Below, piece by piece: positions 1-8,388 of a stretch of 16,942 bases of DNA. A model generated the notes under the pieces. The model was not told the origin of the DNA. It searched no databases and saw nothing but the letters and a program-made list of their open reading frames with translations. The stretch covers positions 1 through 16,942 of the forward strand of contig DIEM01000062.1 of the NCBI GenBank assembly GCA_002418625.1, written 5' to 3'. Position numbers and translations under genes: made by a program. The DNA is from Firmicutes bacterium UBA5774 (GTDB taxonomy: Bacteria; Bacillota; Clostridia; Peptostreptococcales; Anaerovoracaceae). Each line of letters begins with the position of its first letter. Position 1 is the stretch's first letter.

Positions 1-1213
1 CGCCGGTATGGCCAACCATGTCCGGATTGGCGAAATTAAGGATGATCACATCGTATTTATCCGTGTTGATCATTTCCACGGTTTTTTCCGCTACGAGGTA
101 CGCGCTCATTTCCGGCTGGAGATCATAGGTCGCAACTTTTGGAGACGGTATCAGGATCCTGTCTTCCCCGGGGTTGGAGTCTTCGACGCCTCCATTGAAA
201 AAGAACGTGACGTGAGCGTATTTTTCCGTTTCCGCGATATGGAGCTGGGTCAAGCCTAAGGCGGCCAGATGCCGGCTTAAGGTGTTGGCAAGCGACTGGG
301 GCTCGAAAGCAACCTTTACATTGGGCATTTCCGAATCATATTGGGTCATGCAGACATAGCAAAGATCCCGGGGTTCAGCTGTCCTTGCAAAGCCGGTGAA
401 GTCCGGATCCGTAAAGCATCTCGTGAGTTCCCGCGCCCGGTCCGGCCTGAAGTTGAACATGATGACCGCATCATGGTCGACGATAGACCCGCCGGTGCCT
501 TCGATGACGGTTGGAACGATGAATTCATCGTTTTCACCGCGCTTATAGGCGTCGGCGAGCGCTTTTTCAGCAGTGGGCGCGACATGTCCTTTGCCGAGCG
601 TCATGGCATCATATGACAATTGGACCCGCTGCCACCTGTTGTCCCTGTCCATGCCGAAATACCTGCCTGAGATCGATGCGATCCTGCCGATCCCGATGCT
701 TTGCATATAAGTTTCCAGCTCACTGATATAAGTGCCGGCGGACCTTGGAGGAACGTCGCGGCCATCCAGCAGCGCATGTATGAAGACCTGATCGATATTT
801 GCGGATTTTGCAAGATCAAGCAGCGCTTTCAGATGATCGATATGGCTATGGACACCTCCGTCGGAAAGGAGTCCGGCGAGATGCAGCCTGGATCCGTTTG
901 AAGCAACGTGATCGAGGGCGCTGAGCAGTGCTGCGTTATGGTAAAAAGAGCCGTCGCTGATGGCTTTTGTTATGCGTGTGAGTTCCTGGTAGACGATGCG
1001 GCCGGAGCCAATATTCAGATGTCCGACCTCCGAATTTCCCATTTGTCCGTCGGGCAGTCCGACATCCATGCCGCTGGCACCAAGGGTCGTATTCGGATAT
1101 TTTTCAAAGATCCTGTCCAGGTTTTCCGTTCTGGCCAGCCTGATCGCGTTTCCGCGTATGTCGTCACTGATACCGAAACCGTCAAGGATCATCAGCATTG
1201 CGGGTTTTCTCAT
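1..1213 (-). CDS. gpmI: 2,3-bisphosphoglycerate-independent phosphoglycerate mutase, 3' end cut by window
   Basis: This cytoplasmic glycolytic enzyme interconverts 3- and 2-phosphoglycerate using two Mn ions and a phosphoserine intermediate. The visible 404 codons begin MRKPAMLMILDGFG, with metal ligand Asp11. The family signature GQMGNSEVGHLNIG follows at about 56-69, and Ser61 in it is the nucleophile. Further family blocks are DGGVHSHIDHL, HALLDGRDVPPRS, FNFRPDRARELTR and PDMVGHTG (Asp398 and His402, two more metal ligands), which lies exactly at the window edge. The family is about 510 residues, so roughly 105 residues with the last metal ligands lie outside. The ATG at 1213 is preceded by a GAGAGGAA ribosome site at 1218-1226 and matches the usual N-terminus. 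No frameshift is seen. It is transcribed away from the flippase gene from an extended -10 promoter. Identification is by family motifs and is very secure. Confidence 0.97.
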   Translation of the reverse strand, partial: MRKPAMLMILDGFGISDDIRGNAIRLARTENLDRIFEKYPNTTLGASGMDVGLPDGQMGNSEVGHLNIGSGRIVYQELTRITKAISDGSFYHNAALLSALDHVASNGSRLHLAGLLSDGGVHSHIDHLKALLDLAKSANIDQVFIHALLDGRDVPPRSAGTYISELETYMQSIGIGRIASISGRYFGMDRDNRWQRVQLSYDAMTLGKGHVAPTAEKALADAYKRGENDEFIVPTVIEGTGGSIVDHDAVIMFNFRPDRARELTRCFTDPDFTGFARTAEPRDLCYVCMTQYDSEMPNVKVAFEPQSLANTLSRHLAALGLTQLHIAETEKYAHVTFFFNGGVEDSNPGEDRILIPSPKVATYDLQPEMSAYLVAEKTVEMINTDKYDVIILNFANPDMVGHTG

Positions 1214-1295
1214 GGTATTCCTCTCTTTCGCGGCATTCTCCCAATTGATTGGAAGGTTCAAGAAGGGTCATGGCTGCATGCCGTACCTGATAAAT

Positions 1296-1304
1296 ATTAT
1301 AGCA
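1296..1304 (-). promoter_or_regulatory. extended -10 promoter for gpmI
   Basis: Read on the minus strand the bases are TGC followed by TATAAT, a perfect -10 hexamer (1296-1301) with the TG of an extended -10 element. No good -35 hexamer is found 16-18 bases upstream, which is typical for extended -10 promoters. It lies about 83 bases before the gpmI start codon. Assigned by consensus only. Confidence 0.65.
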
Positions 1305-1342
1305 AAAATGTTCAATTAAATATACATTGGCATGGTCAATTT

Positions 1343-1351
1343 TGATATAAT
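1343..1351 (+). promoter_or_regulatory. extended -10 promoter for the flippase-addA pair
   Basis: TGA followed by TATAAT (1346-1351) is a perfect extended -10 element, about 42 bases before the flippase ATG. The -35 region is poor. It faces away from the gpmI promoter; the two -10 boxes are 44 bases apart, so their upstream contacts share the same AT-rich stretch. Confidence 0.65.
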
Positions 1352-1392
1352 ATTGTAGATTCTACTCTGACCCGAACCAGCAGGAGGGATGC

Positions 1393-3012
1393 ATGAACAG
1401 GAAAACATTTCTTAAGGGTGCCGTGGTGCTTGGCGTTGCCGGACTGCTCGTCCAGGTCATGGGCGCGATTTTCAGGATACCGCTGGCGAATATCATCGGA
1501 GACGAGGGCATGGGCTATTATCAGACAGCCTATCCCATATACATATTTTTACTGGTCTTTTCAACAAATGGCGCTCCGGCTGCCATATCCAAAATGACAT
1601 CGGAAAGGATCGCAGTCGGCAACAGGACGGAAGCCCACCGGGTGTTCAAACTGTCATTCATACTTATGTTCGCCCTCGGCCTCGTCGCGGCGTCCATTTT
1701 CTTTTTTGGTGCTCAAGCCATTGTCGGATTGCTGAAAAACCCAGGCGCCTATTATTCGATGCTTGCGATTGCCCCCGCATTGCTGTTCGTGCCAGTCATG
1801 GCAGTTTACAGAGGGTATTTCCAGGGGCTTCAGGAAATGGAGCCGACGGCTTTTTCCCAACTCATCGAGCAGGCCGTCCGTGTCGCAGTCGGTCTTGGAC
1901 TGGCTGTTTTGCTGATTTCCCGCGGGATCGAAGAGGCGGCGGCAGGCGCTTCTTTCGGCACAAGCGTAGGACCGGTGGCCGGCACCGCGGCGCTGCTGGT
2001 GCTCTATTATATGCGCAGACACAAGCTTCTGTCCGCCTGTGCCGAGGATAAAGTCCATATAAGGGAGAGCGCAGGCAAGATCCTGTTCAAACTTGCTTCC
2101 ATAGCGGTGCCCATCACAATCGGAGTTTCAATTCTGCCGATCATGAATATCGTCGATGTGTCGATCGTCATGCGACGCCTGCAGGAATCCGGCTTTACAC
2201 CGACGGAAGCCAATGCGCTTTACGGTCAGCTGTCCGGAATGGCAGGCCCCATCATCAATATACCGCAGGCGCTTGCCATGAGCATCGCCCTTAGCCTTGT
2301 TCCGGCCGCCGCCGCCGCAAAAAGCGTCGGTGACATGCCGTTTCTGAGACAGAATATATCGCTTGGCTTCAGAGCCGCGATCATCATAGGCGTTCCGTGC
2401 ACATTCGGCCTCATGGCGCTCTCTTCGCAAATCATGCAGCTTTTATACCCACTTCAGACTGAAAGCGCCGCCAGCGGAGCAAACAGCCTTTTCATCCTGT
2501 CAGGCGGAATATTGTTCCTGGCCGTGGCCCAAACGATGGCAGGCATCATTCAAGGCCTGGGGAGGCCATCTGTTGCGGTCGCAACGCTGATGGCCGGCGT
2601 AGCGGTCAAAGGGGTTTCGACTTATTGGCTGTGCGGCATCCCGGCGCTCAATATTCTTGGCGCAGCCATCGGCAGCACGCTTGCGTATGCCGTCATCGGC
2701 ATTTTGAATTTTGTGATCGTCAAATATGAAACAAAGACGTATTTTGATCTTGGATTGTCACTGGTCAAGCCGCTTGTGGCGGGGCTCGCGATGAGCGCCG
2801 GCGTGCTGGCGGTATATTGGGGGCTTTCATGGCTGATCGGTTCGAATCTGGCAACAGTGCTGGCTGTAGCAGCGGGAGCCGCAATATACGGCGCGACGCT
2901 GATCATGATCAAGGGAATCAGTGCAAGCGAAATAAAAATGCTGCCCAAGGGAGAGAAACTGTTTCGCCTTCTGGTCAGGCTGCGCATGGTGAAAAAAGAT
3001 GGCATGGAATAA
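1393..3012 (+). CDS. SpoVB/YtgP-family (MurJ-like) polysaccharide or lipid-II flippase
   Basis: This 539-residue polytopic membrane protein belongs to the MOP superfamily (SpoVB/YtgP/YabM/MurJ group), which moves undecaprenyl-linked cell-wall precursors across the membrane. It begins MNRKTFLKGAVVLGVAGLLV, followed by the family's usual RIPLANIIGDEGMGYYQTAYPIY block and about a dozen or more hydrophobic segments along its length. Other family-like blocks are VYRGYFQGLQEMEPTAFSQ near 137-156 and GIIQGLGRPSVA near 387-398. The tail after about residue 520 is basic and cytoplasmic-looking. The ATG at 1393 has an AGGAGGG ribosome site at 1382-1388. Its last 14 bases overlap addA, which implies coupled translation. 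In Bacillus, SpoVB acts in spore cortex synthesis and YtgP in vegetative peptidoglycan synthesis. Sequence alone does not decide which role applies, so I give no symbol. Family assignment is secure, substrate inferred. Confidence 0.9.
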   Translation: MNRKTFLKGAVVLGVAGLLVQVMGAIFRIPLANIIGDEGMGYYQTAYPIYIFLLVFSTNGAPAAISKMTSERIAVGNRTEAHRVFKLSFILMFALGLVAASIFFFGAQAIVGLLKNPGAYYSMLAIAPALLFVPVMAVYRGYFQGLQEMEPTAFSQLIEQAVRVAVGLGLAVLLISRGIEEAAAGASFGTSVGPVAGTAALLVLYYMRRHKLLSACAEDKVHIRESAGKILFKLASIAVPITIGVSILPIMNIVDVSIVMRRLQESGFTPTEANALYGQLSGMAGPIINIPQALAMSIALSLVPAAAAAKSVGDMPFLRQNISLGFRAAIIIGVPCTFGLMALSSQIMQLLYPLQTESAASGANSLFILSGGILFLAVAQTMAGIIQGLGRPSVAVATLMAGVAVKGVSTYWLCGIPALNILGAAIGSTLAYAVIGILNFVIVKYETKTYFDLGLSLVKPLVAGLAMSAGVLAVYWGLSWLIGSNLATVLAVAAGAAIYGATLIMIKGISASEIKMLPKGEKLFRLLVRLRMVKKDGME

Positions 3013-6000
3013 ACAACAGGAGGCTGCGATCGGGCTTCGCGGCTGCAACATACTTGTATCCGCGGCCGCGGGATCAGGCAAGACAGCGGTGCTGGTCGAA
3101 AGAATCAAGCGCCTCGTCATTTCCGACGGTATAGGTGTCGATCAGCTCCTGGTCGTTACCTTCAGCAATGCAGCCGCCACAGAAATGAAGGAACGGCTCG
3201 TGTCCGCCTTATCCGAGGAAATAGAAAGGGATCGGGATGCCGGCCTTTTTCTCAGGAATCAGCTGAATCGTGTCAATACCTCCAATATCAGTACTTTTCA
3301 CGCGTTTTCGATGGAAGTCATAAGACGCTATTTTTATATGACCGATGTTGCGCCCGATTTCAGGATCTGCGATGAAGCGCAGAAGACGATTCTGCAATCA
3401 GAAGCGATGGAGGAGCTTTTTGAGGAGCTGTTCAGGGAGAGGGCAGCGGAATTTATTGATTTTTTAAACCGGTATGCTTCCGGCAAAAACGAGAATGATG
3501 TCAGGACCATGATTTTGGAAACGCATCGCTTCATACAAAGCCTGCCGGACCCTATGGACTGGCTGGCAGAAAAGGTGGAGGCGCTGAATTCCGGCAGGGA
3601 GACTTTTCTCGAGAGTATTCCTTATAAAATGGTATGCGATGAAATAGCAAACGGGCTTCGAAATGCGCTGGGCTGCTTCAGAAAGGTGGAGGAACTCGTC
3701 GAGGAAGCAGGCGTTGTCAGTTTGACCGCCAAATGCGGAAACGATATTGCGATGGTCGAAGCACTGTTCCGGAGGTTTGAAAACGATGATTTCGATGCGT
3801 TGTCAGAAGCAGCGGGCAATGCCTCTTTTGAGGTATTCCGGCCATCCAAGGCGGATGCGGACGCTTATGAGCCGATCAGGGACAAAGTCAAAATGCTGCG
3901 CGACAAAGGCAAGGATATCATTAAAAAACGCTTGTATGACAACTATCTCAAGAGGCCGATAGACGACCTGATCGAGGAGACACGCAAAACATGGCTGCCT
4001 GGGCGCAGTCTTCTCGAAATGGTCAGGCGATTTGATACGATCTATAAGATGAAAAAGCAGGAAAAAGGCTTGATCGATTTCAATGATATCGAGCATTATG
4101 CGCTTGAGATCCTGCGTCATCCGGAGCCGGCGAAAGAGTACAGGGAAAAATTCAGCCACATATTTATCGATGAATACCAGGATAGCAATATCGTTCAGGA
4201 AACGCTCGTCAATCTGATCAAACGTGAGAATAATGTCTTTATGGTCGGTGATGTGAAGCAGAGCATTTATAAATTTCGGCTGGCTGAACCGGAGATATTC
4301 ATTCGCAAGTACGAAGCCTTCAGACAGGACGATACAGGCCTGAATACCCGGATCGACCTGAATGTAAACTATCGCAGCAAGGGCGGCGTGATCGGCATGA
4401 TCAACGATATTTTTCGCAGGATCATGCGCCCCGAAACCGCAGGGATATCCTATGACGACGACGCAGCCCTGAATCAGGGGCTCGCAGGATGTCCGCAGGA
4501 GCTTGAATATCCGGTCGAGTTGTATGTCATCGATGATAAAAAACTTGAGGATGACGAATTTGATGACGAGATCAACGAGTTAAAGAAAGCGGAGGTGGAA
4601 GCGGCCGTTGTCGTGCAGATCATCCGGGACTGTCTTGGGCAGCCTTTATTCGATTCAAGGCTCAATAAGATCAGGGCGGCGGAATACCGTGATATCGTGA
4701 TCTTATTCAGAAGCGCCAAGGGTTATGCGGATGTCTTTTATGAAGTGCTGATGCAGGAGGGGATACCGAGCTACGCCGATATTGGCGAGGGCTATTTCGA
4801 CACGCTGGAAATCAGCGTTTTCCTCAATTTGCTGCGGATCATCGACAACAAACGTCAGGATATCCCGCTGATCAGCGTATTGCGCTCGCCGATTTTCGGT
4901 TTCACTTCGGAAGAACTGGTGCGGATAAGACTGAATAAAAAAGGAACGCCTTTTTATATGGCGTTCGAAGACTATGGAGTGAACGGTAGAGAGGCGGATC
5001 TGGCGGAAAAATGCCTGCAGGCCCTGTCGAAAATCAGGGGGTGGAAGACGGAAGCTGCATTTATGACCCTGGAGGAGCTTCTTTGGAAACTGATCCGCGA
5101 AACGGGTTACTACGACTATGTTGGAGCCATACCCGGAGGCAGCAGGAGACAGGCCAATCTCAGAGCCTTGATCGACAAGGCGGCAGCCTTTCAGAATGCT
5201 CACCTGAAAGGGATGTTCGGGTTTATCAATTATATTGAAATGCTTCAAAGAGACAAGGTGACAACTGGCCAGGTCACGACCATTTCCGAAAATGACGACG
5301 TTGTAAGGATCATGACCGTCCACAAGAGCAAGGGACTTGAATTCCCGATCGTTCTGGTCTGCGGACTTGGAAAACGCTTCAATAAGGATATGAATTCCTA
5401 CAAGGTCAGTTTGCACAAAAACGCAGGGATAGGCCTCCGTCATGTGGATATGGAGCATGGCTGCTATACCGGGACGTTGGTCCAGACGGCCATCGATCTT
5501 CAGAAATCAAAGGAAAGCGTCGCTGAAGAAATCAGGATCCTGTATGTCGCGATGACCAGGGCTATGGATCGGCTCATATTGGTCGGTACGGCGCAAGATG
5601 CCGAAAAAACCTTCGAACGCTGTGAATTGAAGGATGAAACGGATATCCCGGAAACCGGATGTTATCTGGAATGGATCCTGATGACGGCCGACAGGGCTAA
5701 ACTGCAGATCAGGCGTTTTGGCAGGAGCAATGTCAGTCTTCTTAGGAAAAACGCTGGGATTCTAAGGGATTTGATTGGCAAAGAACTGGAAAGCGGATTT
5801 GCCGGGGGGATCGACAACGCGCAGTATGAATCCATTGCGCAAAAGCTGGCATGGGAATATGAATACAGTCAAGCCCTTGATATCCAATCGAAATTCAGTG
5901 TATCTGAAATCAGCCGGATGAAAGGCCGGCCGGCGCTGCCGCGGCATATGGAATATGCGCAGAAGCCCAACCTTTTCGATGCCGAGCCGTCTTTCCGCCG

Positions 6001-6547
6001 CAAGCTGGAAGTGCTTACCGGAGCCGAGAAAGGCACGGCCGTCCATAAAATAATGGAGCAGCTTCCCTTCAGAACCGGAATGGATTCCGTTACAATTGAA
6101 AAATGCGTTTTGGAGCTTGCAGAAAGGAACACGATCTCGGGCGAACAGGCTGAAGCTGTAGATCCTGAACGCATCCTGGCGTTTTTTGATTCCGAAATAG
6201 GGCGAAGGGCCTGCCGGGCAGAAGCGTTATTCAAAGAAGCGTCCTTCAATATTCAGAAGCCTTTGTCGGATATCCTTCCGGATATGGCCGATATGCCTGA
6301 AGAGAAGGTGATCATACAAGGCACGATCGATTGCTTTTTCGAGGAACAGGATGGCCTGATACTTTTGGATTTCAAGACCGACAGGATCATGGGGGACAGG
6401 CGGGCGCAGCTTGAAGAGATGACTGAAAAATACAAGCCTCAAATGGCTTTGTATAAAGAAGCTCTCGAGATTTCACAAAAAAAGAATGTAAGGGAGGCGT
6501 GGCTGTATCTTTTCGACATAAGAGAGGCAGTCCGGGTCGAGCTTTAA
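2999..6547 (+). CDS. addA: ATP-dependent helicase/nuclease subunit A (AddA)
   Basis: AddA is the helicase-nuclease subunit of AddAB, the Gram-positive counterpart of RecBCD. It resects double-strand breaks for RecA loading. At 1182 residues it has the usual length. UvrD-type helicase motifs are complete and in order: WNKQQEAAI (Q motif), AAAGSGKT at 22-29 (Walker A), VTFSNAAATEM, DEYQD at 391-395 (Walker B), GDVKQSIYKFR, NYRS, VRIMTVHKSKGLEF at 769-782 and YVAMTRA at 849-855. The C-terminal RecB-type nuclease has GTAVHKIM (His1016), Asp1111 in GTIDC, Asp1124 and Lys1126 in LLDFKTD, then YKPQMALY, so both activities look intact. The start at 2999 overlaps the flippase gene by 14 bases and has only a weak A-rich ribosome site, which suggests translational coupling. 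The partner gene addB, usually directly upstream, is not here. I see no separate promoter. Confidence 0.97.
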   Translation: MAWNKQQEAAIGLRGCNILVSAAAGSGKTAVLVERIKRLVISDGIGVDQLLVVTFSNAAATEMKERLVSALSEEIERDRDAGLFLRNQLNRVNTSNISTFHAFSMEVIRRYFYMTDVAPDFRICDEAQKTILQSEAMEELFEELFRERAAEFIDFLNRYASGKNENDVRTMILETHRFIQSLPDPMDWLAEKVEALNSGRETFLESIPYKMVCDEIANGLRNALGCFRKVEELVEEAGVVSLTAKCGNDIAMVEALFRRFENDDFDALSEAAGNASFEVFRPSKADADAYEPIRDKVKMLRDKGKDIIKKRLYDNYLKRPIDDLIEETRKTWLPGRSLLEMVRRFDTIYKMKKQEKGLIDFNDIEHYALEILRHPEPAKEYREKFSHIFIDEYQDSNIVQETLVNLIKRENNVFMVGDVKQSIYKFRLAEPEIFIRKYEAFRQDDTGLNTRIDLNVNYRSKGGVIGMINDIFRRIMRPETAGISYDDDAALNQGLAGCPQELEYPVELYVIDDKKLEDDEFDDEINELKKAEVEAAVVVQIIRDCLGQPLFDSRLNKIRAAEYRDIVILFRSAKGYADVFYEVLMQEGIPSYADIGEGYFDTLEISVFLNLLRIIDNKRQDIPLISVLRSPIFGFTSEELVRIRLNKKGTPFYMAFEDYGVNGREADLAEKCLQALSKIRGWKTEAAFMTLEELLWKLIRETGYYDYVGAIPGGSRRQANLRALIDKAAAFQNAHLKGMFGFINYIEMLQRDKVTTGQVTTISENDDVVRIMTVHKSKGLEFPIVLVCGLGKRFNKDMNSYKVSLHKNAGIGLRHVDMEHGCYTGTLVQTAIDLQKSKESVAEEIRILYVAMTRAMDRLILVGTAQDAEKTFERCELKDETDIPETGCYLEWILMTADRAKLQIRRFGRSNVSLLRKNAGILRDLIGKELESGFAGGIDNAQYESIAQKLAWEYEYSQALDIQSKFSVSEISRMKGRPALPRHMEYAQKPNLFDAEPSFRRKLEVLTGAEKGTAVHKIMEQLPFRTGMDSVTIEKCVLELAERNTISGEQAEAVDPERILAFFDSEIGRRACRAEALFKEASFNIQKPLSDILPDMADMPEEKVIIQGTIDCFFEEQDGLILLDFKTDRIMGDRRAQLEEMTEKYKPQMALYKEALEISQKKNVREAWLYLFDIREAVRVEL

Positions 6548-6618
6548 GATGGGCCGGTGGTCTCATAACGATTGACCTATGCGGCATGTGCCGTACAAGT
6601 GTGTAAGTGTGCATAGAA

Positions 6619-6644
6619 AAAGGGCAGTCTTTCGACTGCCCTTT
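6619..6644 (-). terminator. Rho-independent terminator of gdhA, possibly also serving addA
   Basis: An 11-bp perfect stem (6619-6629 with 6634-6644) closes a 4-base loop. Read on the minus strand it is GGCAGTC-GAAA-GACTGCC followed by TTTTTC, a stable GNRA tetraloop hairpin with a U tract 28 bases after the gdhA stop. On the plus strand it follows addA by 71 bases, but the bases after the stem (GAATATATGCTTTTATT) make a poorer U tract. The best reading is a strong terminator for gdhA and a weaker one for addA. Confidence 0.85.
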
Positions 6645-6671
6645 GAATATATGCTTTTATTGTGGTATGGC

Positions 6672-8006
6672 TTAGATTACGCCCTGAGCAAGCATAGCTT
6701 TCGCAACTTTCTGGAATCCGGCAATGTTAGCTCCGGCAACATAGTTGCCAGGCATTCCGAATTCTTTGGAAGCTTCGTCGCAAGCCTTGAAGATACCGGT
6801 CATGATGGAGTCGAGTTTAGCGTCGACTTCTTCAAACGTCCAGGCCAGTCTCATGCTGTTCTGAGTCATTTCGAGTCCGGAAGTCGCAACTCCGCCAGCG
6901 TTAGCTGCCTTTGCAGGTCCAACCAATACTTTGTTAGCAAGGAATAATTTTACAGCGTCGTTTGTGCAAGGCATGTTAGCGCCTTCGCCTACTGCATAGC
7001 AGCCGTTGTTGATAAGCGTCTGAGCTTTGTCTACATCGATATCGTTCTGAGTGGAGCATGGAAGAGCGATGTCGCATTTAACATCCCATACGCATCCGCC
7101 ATCGACATATTTTGCGCTTGTCTTACGAACAGCGTATTCGCTGATTCTCTTTCTTTCAACTTCTTTGATCTGCTGTACGAGAGCTACATCGATGCCGTCC
7201 ATGTCAATGATATATCCGTTGGAGTCGGATACTGTGATGACCTTTGCGCCATAAGACTGAGCCTTTTGGCAAGCATAGATCGCGACATTTCCGGAACCGG
7301 AAATGCTGACGAGCTGGTCTTTGAAGCTCTTGCCGTTGGCTTTGAGCATTTCTCTTGTGAAATAGACGAGGCCGTAACCGGTAGCTTCGGTTCTTGCAAG
7401 GGATCCGCCGAAAGGAATGCCTTTTCCGGTCAGGACGCCGTCAAATCTGTTGACCAGTCTTCTGTACTGTCCGAACATGAAGCCGATTTCTCTTCCGCCA
7501 ACACCCATGTCGCCAGCTGGAACGTCAGTGTCAGGGCCAATGTATTTGACCAATTCTGTCATAAAGCTCTGGCAGAATCTCATGACTTCATTGTCGGATT
7601 TGCCTTTGGGATCAAAGTCCGATCCGCCTTTTCCGCCGCCCATCGGGAGGGTAGTCAGGGAGTTTTTGAGGATCTGCTCGAATCCTAAGAATTTGATGAT
7701 TCCAAGATAGACGGAAGGATGGAAGCGGATACCGCCTTTGTAAGGTCCGATAGCGCTGTTGAACTGTACTCTGAAGCCTCTGTTGACCTGTACTTTGCCG
7801 CTGTCATCGACCCAAGGGACTCTGAACATGACCTGTCTTTCAGGCTCAAGGAATCTATCTATGACGCCTTTTTCAACGTATTCAGGATATTTTTCGAGAA
7901 CCGGAGCCAGAGACTCGAGAACTTCTTCTACAGCCTGATGGAATTCTGCTTCGCCAGGATTTCTTTTTTTGACTGTTTCGATGTAGTTTTGAATTAATGC
8001 TGACAT
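6672..8006 (-). CDS. gdhA: NADP-type glutamate dehydrogenase
   Basis: This cytoplasmic hexameric enzyme carries out reductive amination of 2-oxoglutarate with ammonia to glutamate, or the reverse. It has 444 residues, typical of the short bacterial class. Substrate-site residues are visible: Lys90 in GPYKGGIRF, Lys114 in LKNSLT, Lys126 in PMGGGKGGSDFDPKG and catalytic Asp166 in VPAGDMGVGG. The Rossmann loop is SGSGNVA at 236-242. The second strand ends in Ser260-Asp261-Ser262, as in NADP-dependent enzymes such as E. coli GdhA; the NAD-specific clostridial form has different residues there. The cofactor call is an inference from this motif. The ATG at 8006 has a strong AAGAAGGAG site at 8015-8023. 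It has its own promoter, an upstream cre-like palindrome and its own terminator, so it is probably monocistronic. Its codon choice looks more biased (for example, frequent AGA/CGT arginine) than its neighbours, in line with high expression. Confidence 0.97.
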   Translation of the reverse strand: MSALIQNYIETVKKRNPGEAEFHQAVEEVLESLAPVLEKYPEYVEKGVIDRFLEPERQVMFRVPWVDDSGKVQVNRGFRVQFNSAIGPYKGGIRFHPSVYLGIIKFLGFEQILKNSLTTLPMGGGKGGSDFDPKGKSDNEVMRFCQSFMTELVKYIGPDTDVPAGDMGVGGREIGFMFGQYRRLVNRFDGVLTGKGIPFGGSLARTEATGYGLVYFTREMLKANGKSFKDQLVSISGSGNVAIYACQKAQSYGAKVITVSDSNGYIIDMDGIDVALVQQIKEVERKRISEYAVRKTSAKYVDGGCVWDVKCDIALPCSTQNDIDVDKAQTLINNGCYAVGEGANMPCTNDAVKLFLANKVLVGPAKAANAGGVATSGLEMTQNSMRLAWTFEEVDAKLDSIMTGIFKACDEASKEFGMPGNYVAGANIAGFQKVAKAMLAQGVI

Positions 8007-8062
8007 TTTTAATTCTCCTTCTTAAATTATAATTTGAGCGGTCTGCCCGTTGTTACTGTATC

Positions 8063-8091
8063 ACGATATCACAGCCTTATGAGGTAGTCAA
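8063..8091 (-). promoter_or_regulatory. sigma-A-type promoter of gdhA
   Basis: On the minus strand TTGACT (8086-8091) is followed after exactly 17 bases by TATCGT (8063-8068), and TG sits one base before the -10 as an extended element. Transcription would start near 8056, giving a leader of about 50 bases before the ATG at 8006. This is the best-matching two-box promoter in the window. Confidence 0.8.
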
Positions 8092-8121
8092 GGAGGCACA
8101 CACAAAAAAAAGCCATATTTC

Positions 8122-8135
8122 TGTAAACGTTTACA
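8122..8135. promoter_or_regulatory. cre-like operator (CcpA or other LacI-family site) upstream of gdhA
   Basis: TGTAAACGTTTACA is a perfect 14-bp palindrome with a central CG. It fits the catabolite response element pattern WTGNNARCGNWWWCA. Its centre lies about 72 bases upstream of the predicted gdhA start point and 31 bases upstream of the -35 box. CcpA sites this far upstream are usually activating in Bacillus, whereas repressing sites overlap or follow the promoter. The match is direct; the binding protein and direction of effect are inferred. Confidence 0.65.
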
Positions 8136-8388
8136 AATCGGCGTGCTGTTATCAGAATCTTTTGAAAAATGCCTCACTTTCAGCATATTCAGCCGCCGCC
8201 GGCAAAATGGATCATAATCATATTGAAGTGCACATAAAACAGCACCCGTGCAGGTTTCCCCCGCGACGGGTGCTGTATGGAAACTGTTGTGCATAGCCGG
8301 ATAGAGTACAGGCAGATCAAAGATCGGCCATTCGATGCTCCGGCTTCAAAGGAATGGGACGCGCCTCATGCAAGCAGGCTGTCCGGGC
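8136..8388. other. rest of the gdhA-peptidase intergenic gap
   Basis: The gap between gdhA and the peptidase gene is 382 bases (8007-8388). Apart from the gdhA promoter, the cre-like palindrome and the terminator hairpin at 8239-8276, I see nothing with a clear role. Possible reading frames here have no ribosome site, run through the terminator hairpin and have unremarkable sequence. The stretch 8277-8388 is probably the 3' untranslated region of the peptidase transcript. Confidence 0.5.
8239..8276 (-). terminator. Rho-independent terminator of the M28 peptidase gene
   Basis: Arms 8239-8249 and 8266-8276 pair over 11 bp (ACAGCACCCGT with ACGGGTGCTGT). On the minus-strand RNA the interior GCGGG-GGAAA-CCTGC adds five more pairs after a single bulged C, followed by TTTTATG. 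It lies about 110 bases downstream of the peptidase stop codon, so the transcript would have an unusually long 3' tail. Confidence 0.75.

Noticed and set aside
4703..5458. 251-codon open frame on the minus strand inside addA
   Set aside because: It lies opposite conserved AddA motifs, has no ribosome site and no recognisable protein features; it is a shadow of the addA coding pattern.
6548..6618. Small inverted repeat CGGCA-TG-TGCCG at 6582-6593 after addA, considered as an addA terminator
   Set aside because: It has a short stem and no T tract; the strong hairpin at 6619-6644 is the better candidate.
8088..8294. 68-codon minus-strand open frame between gdhA and the peptidase gene
   Set aside because: It runs through the terminator hairpin and the cre-like palindrome and has no ribosome site or recognisable sequence.
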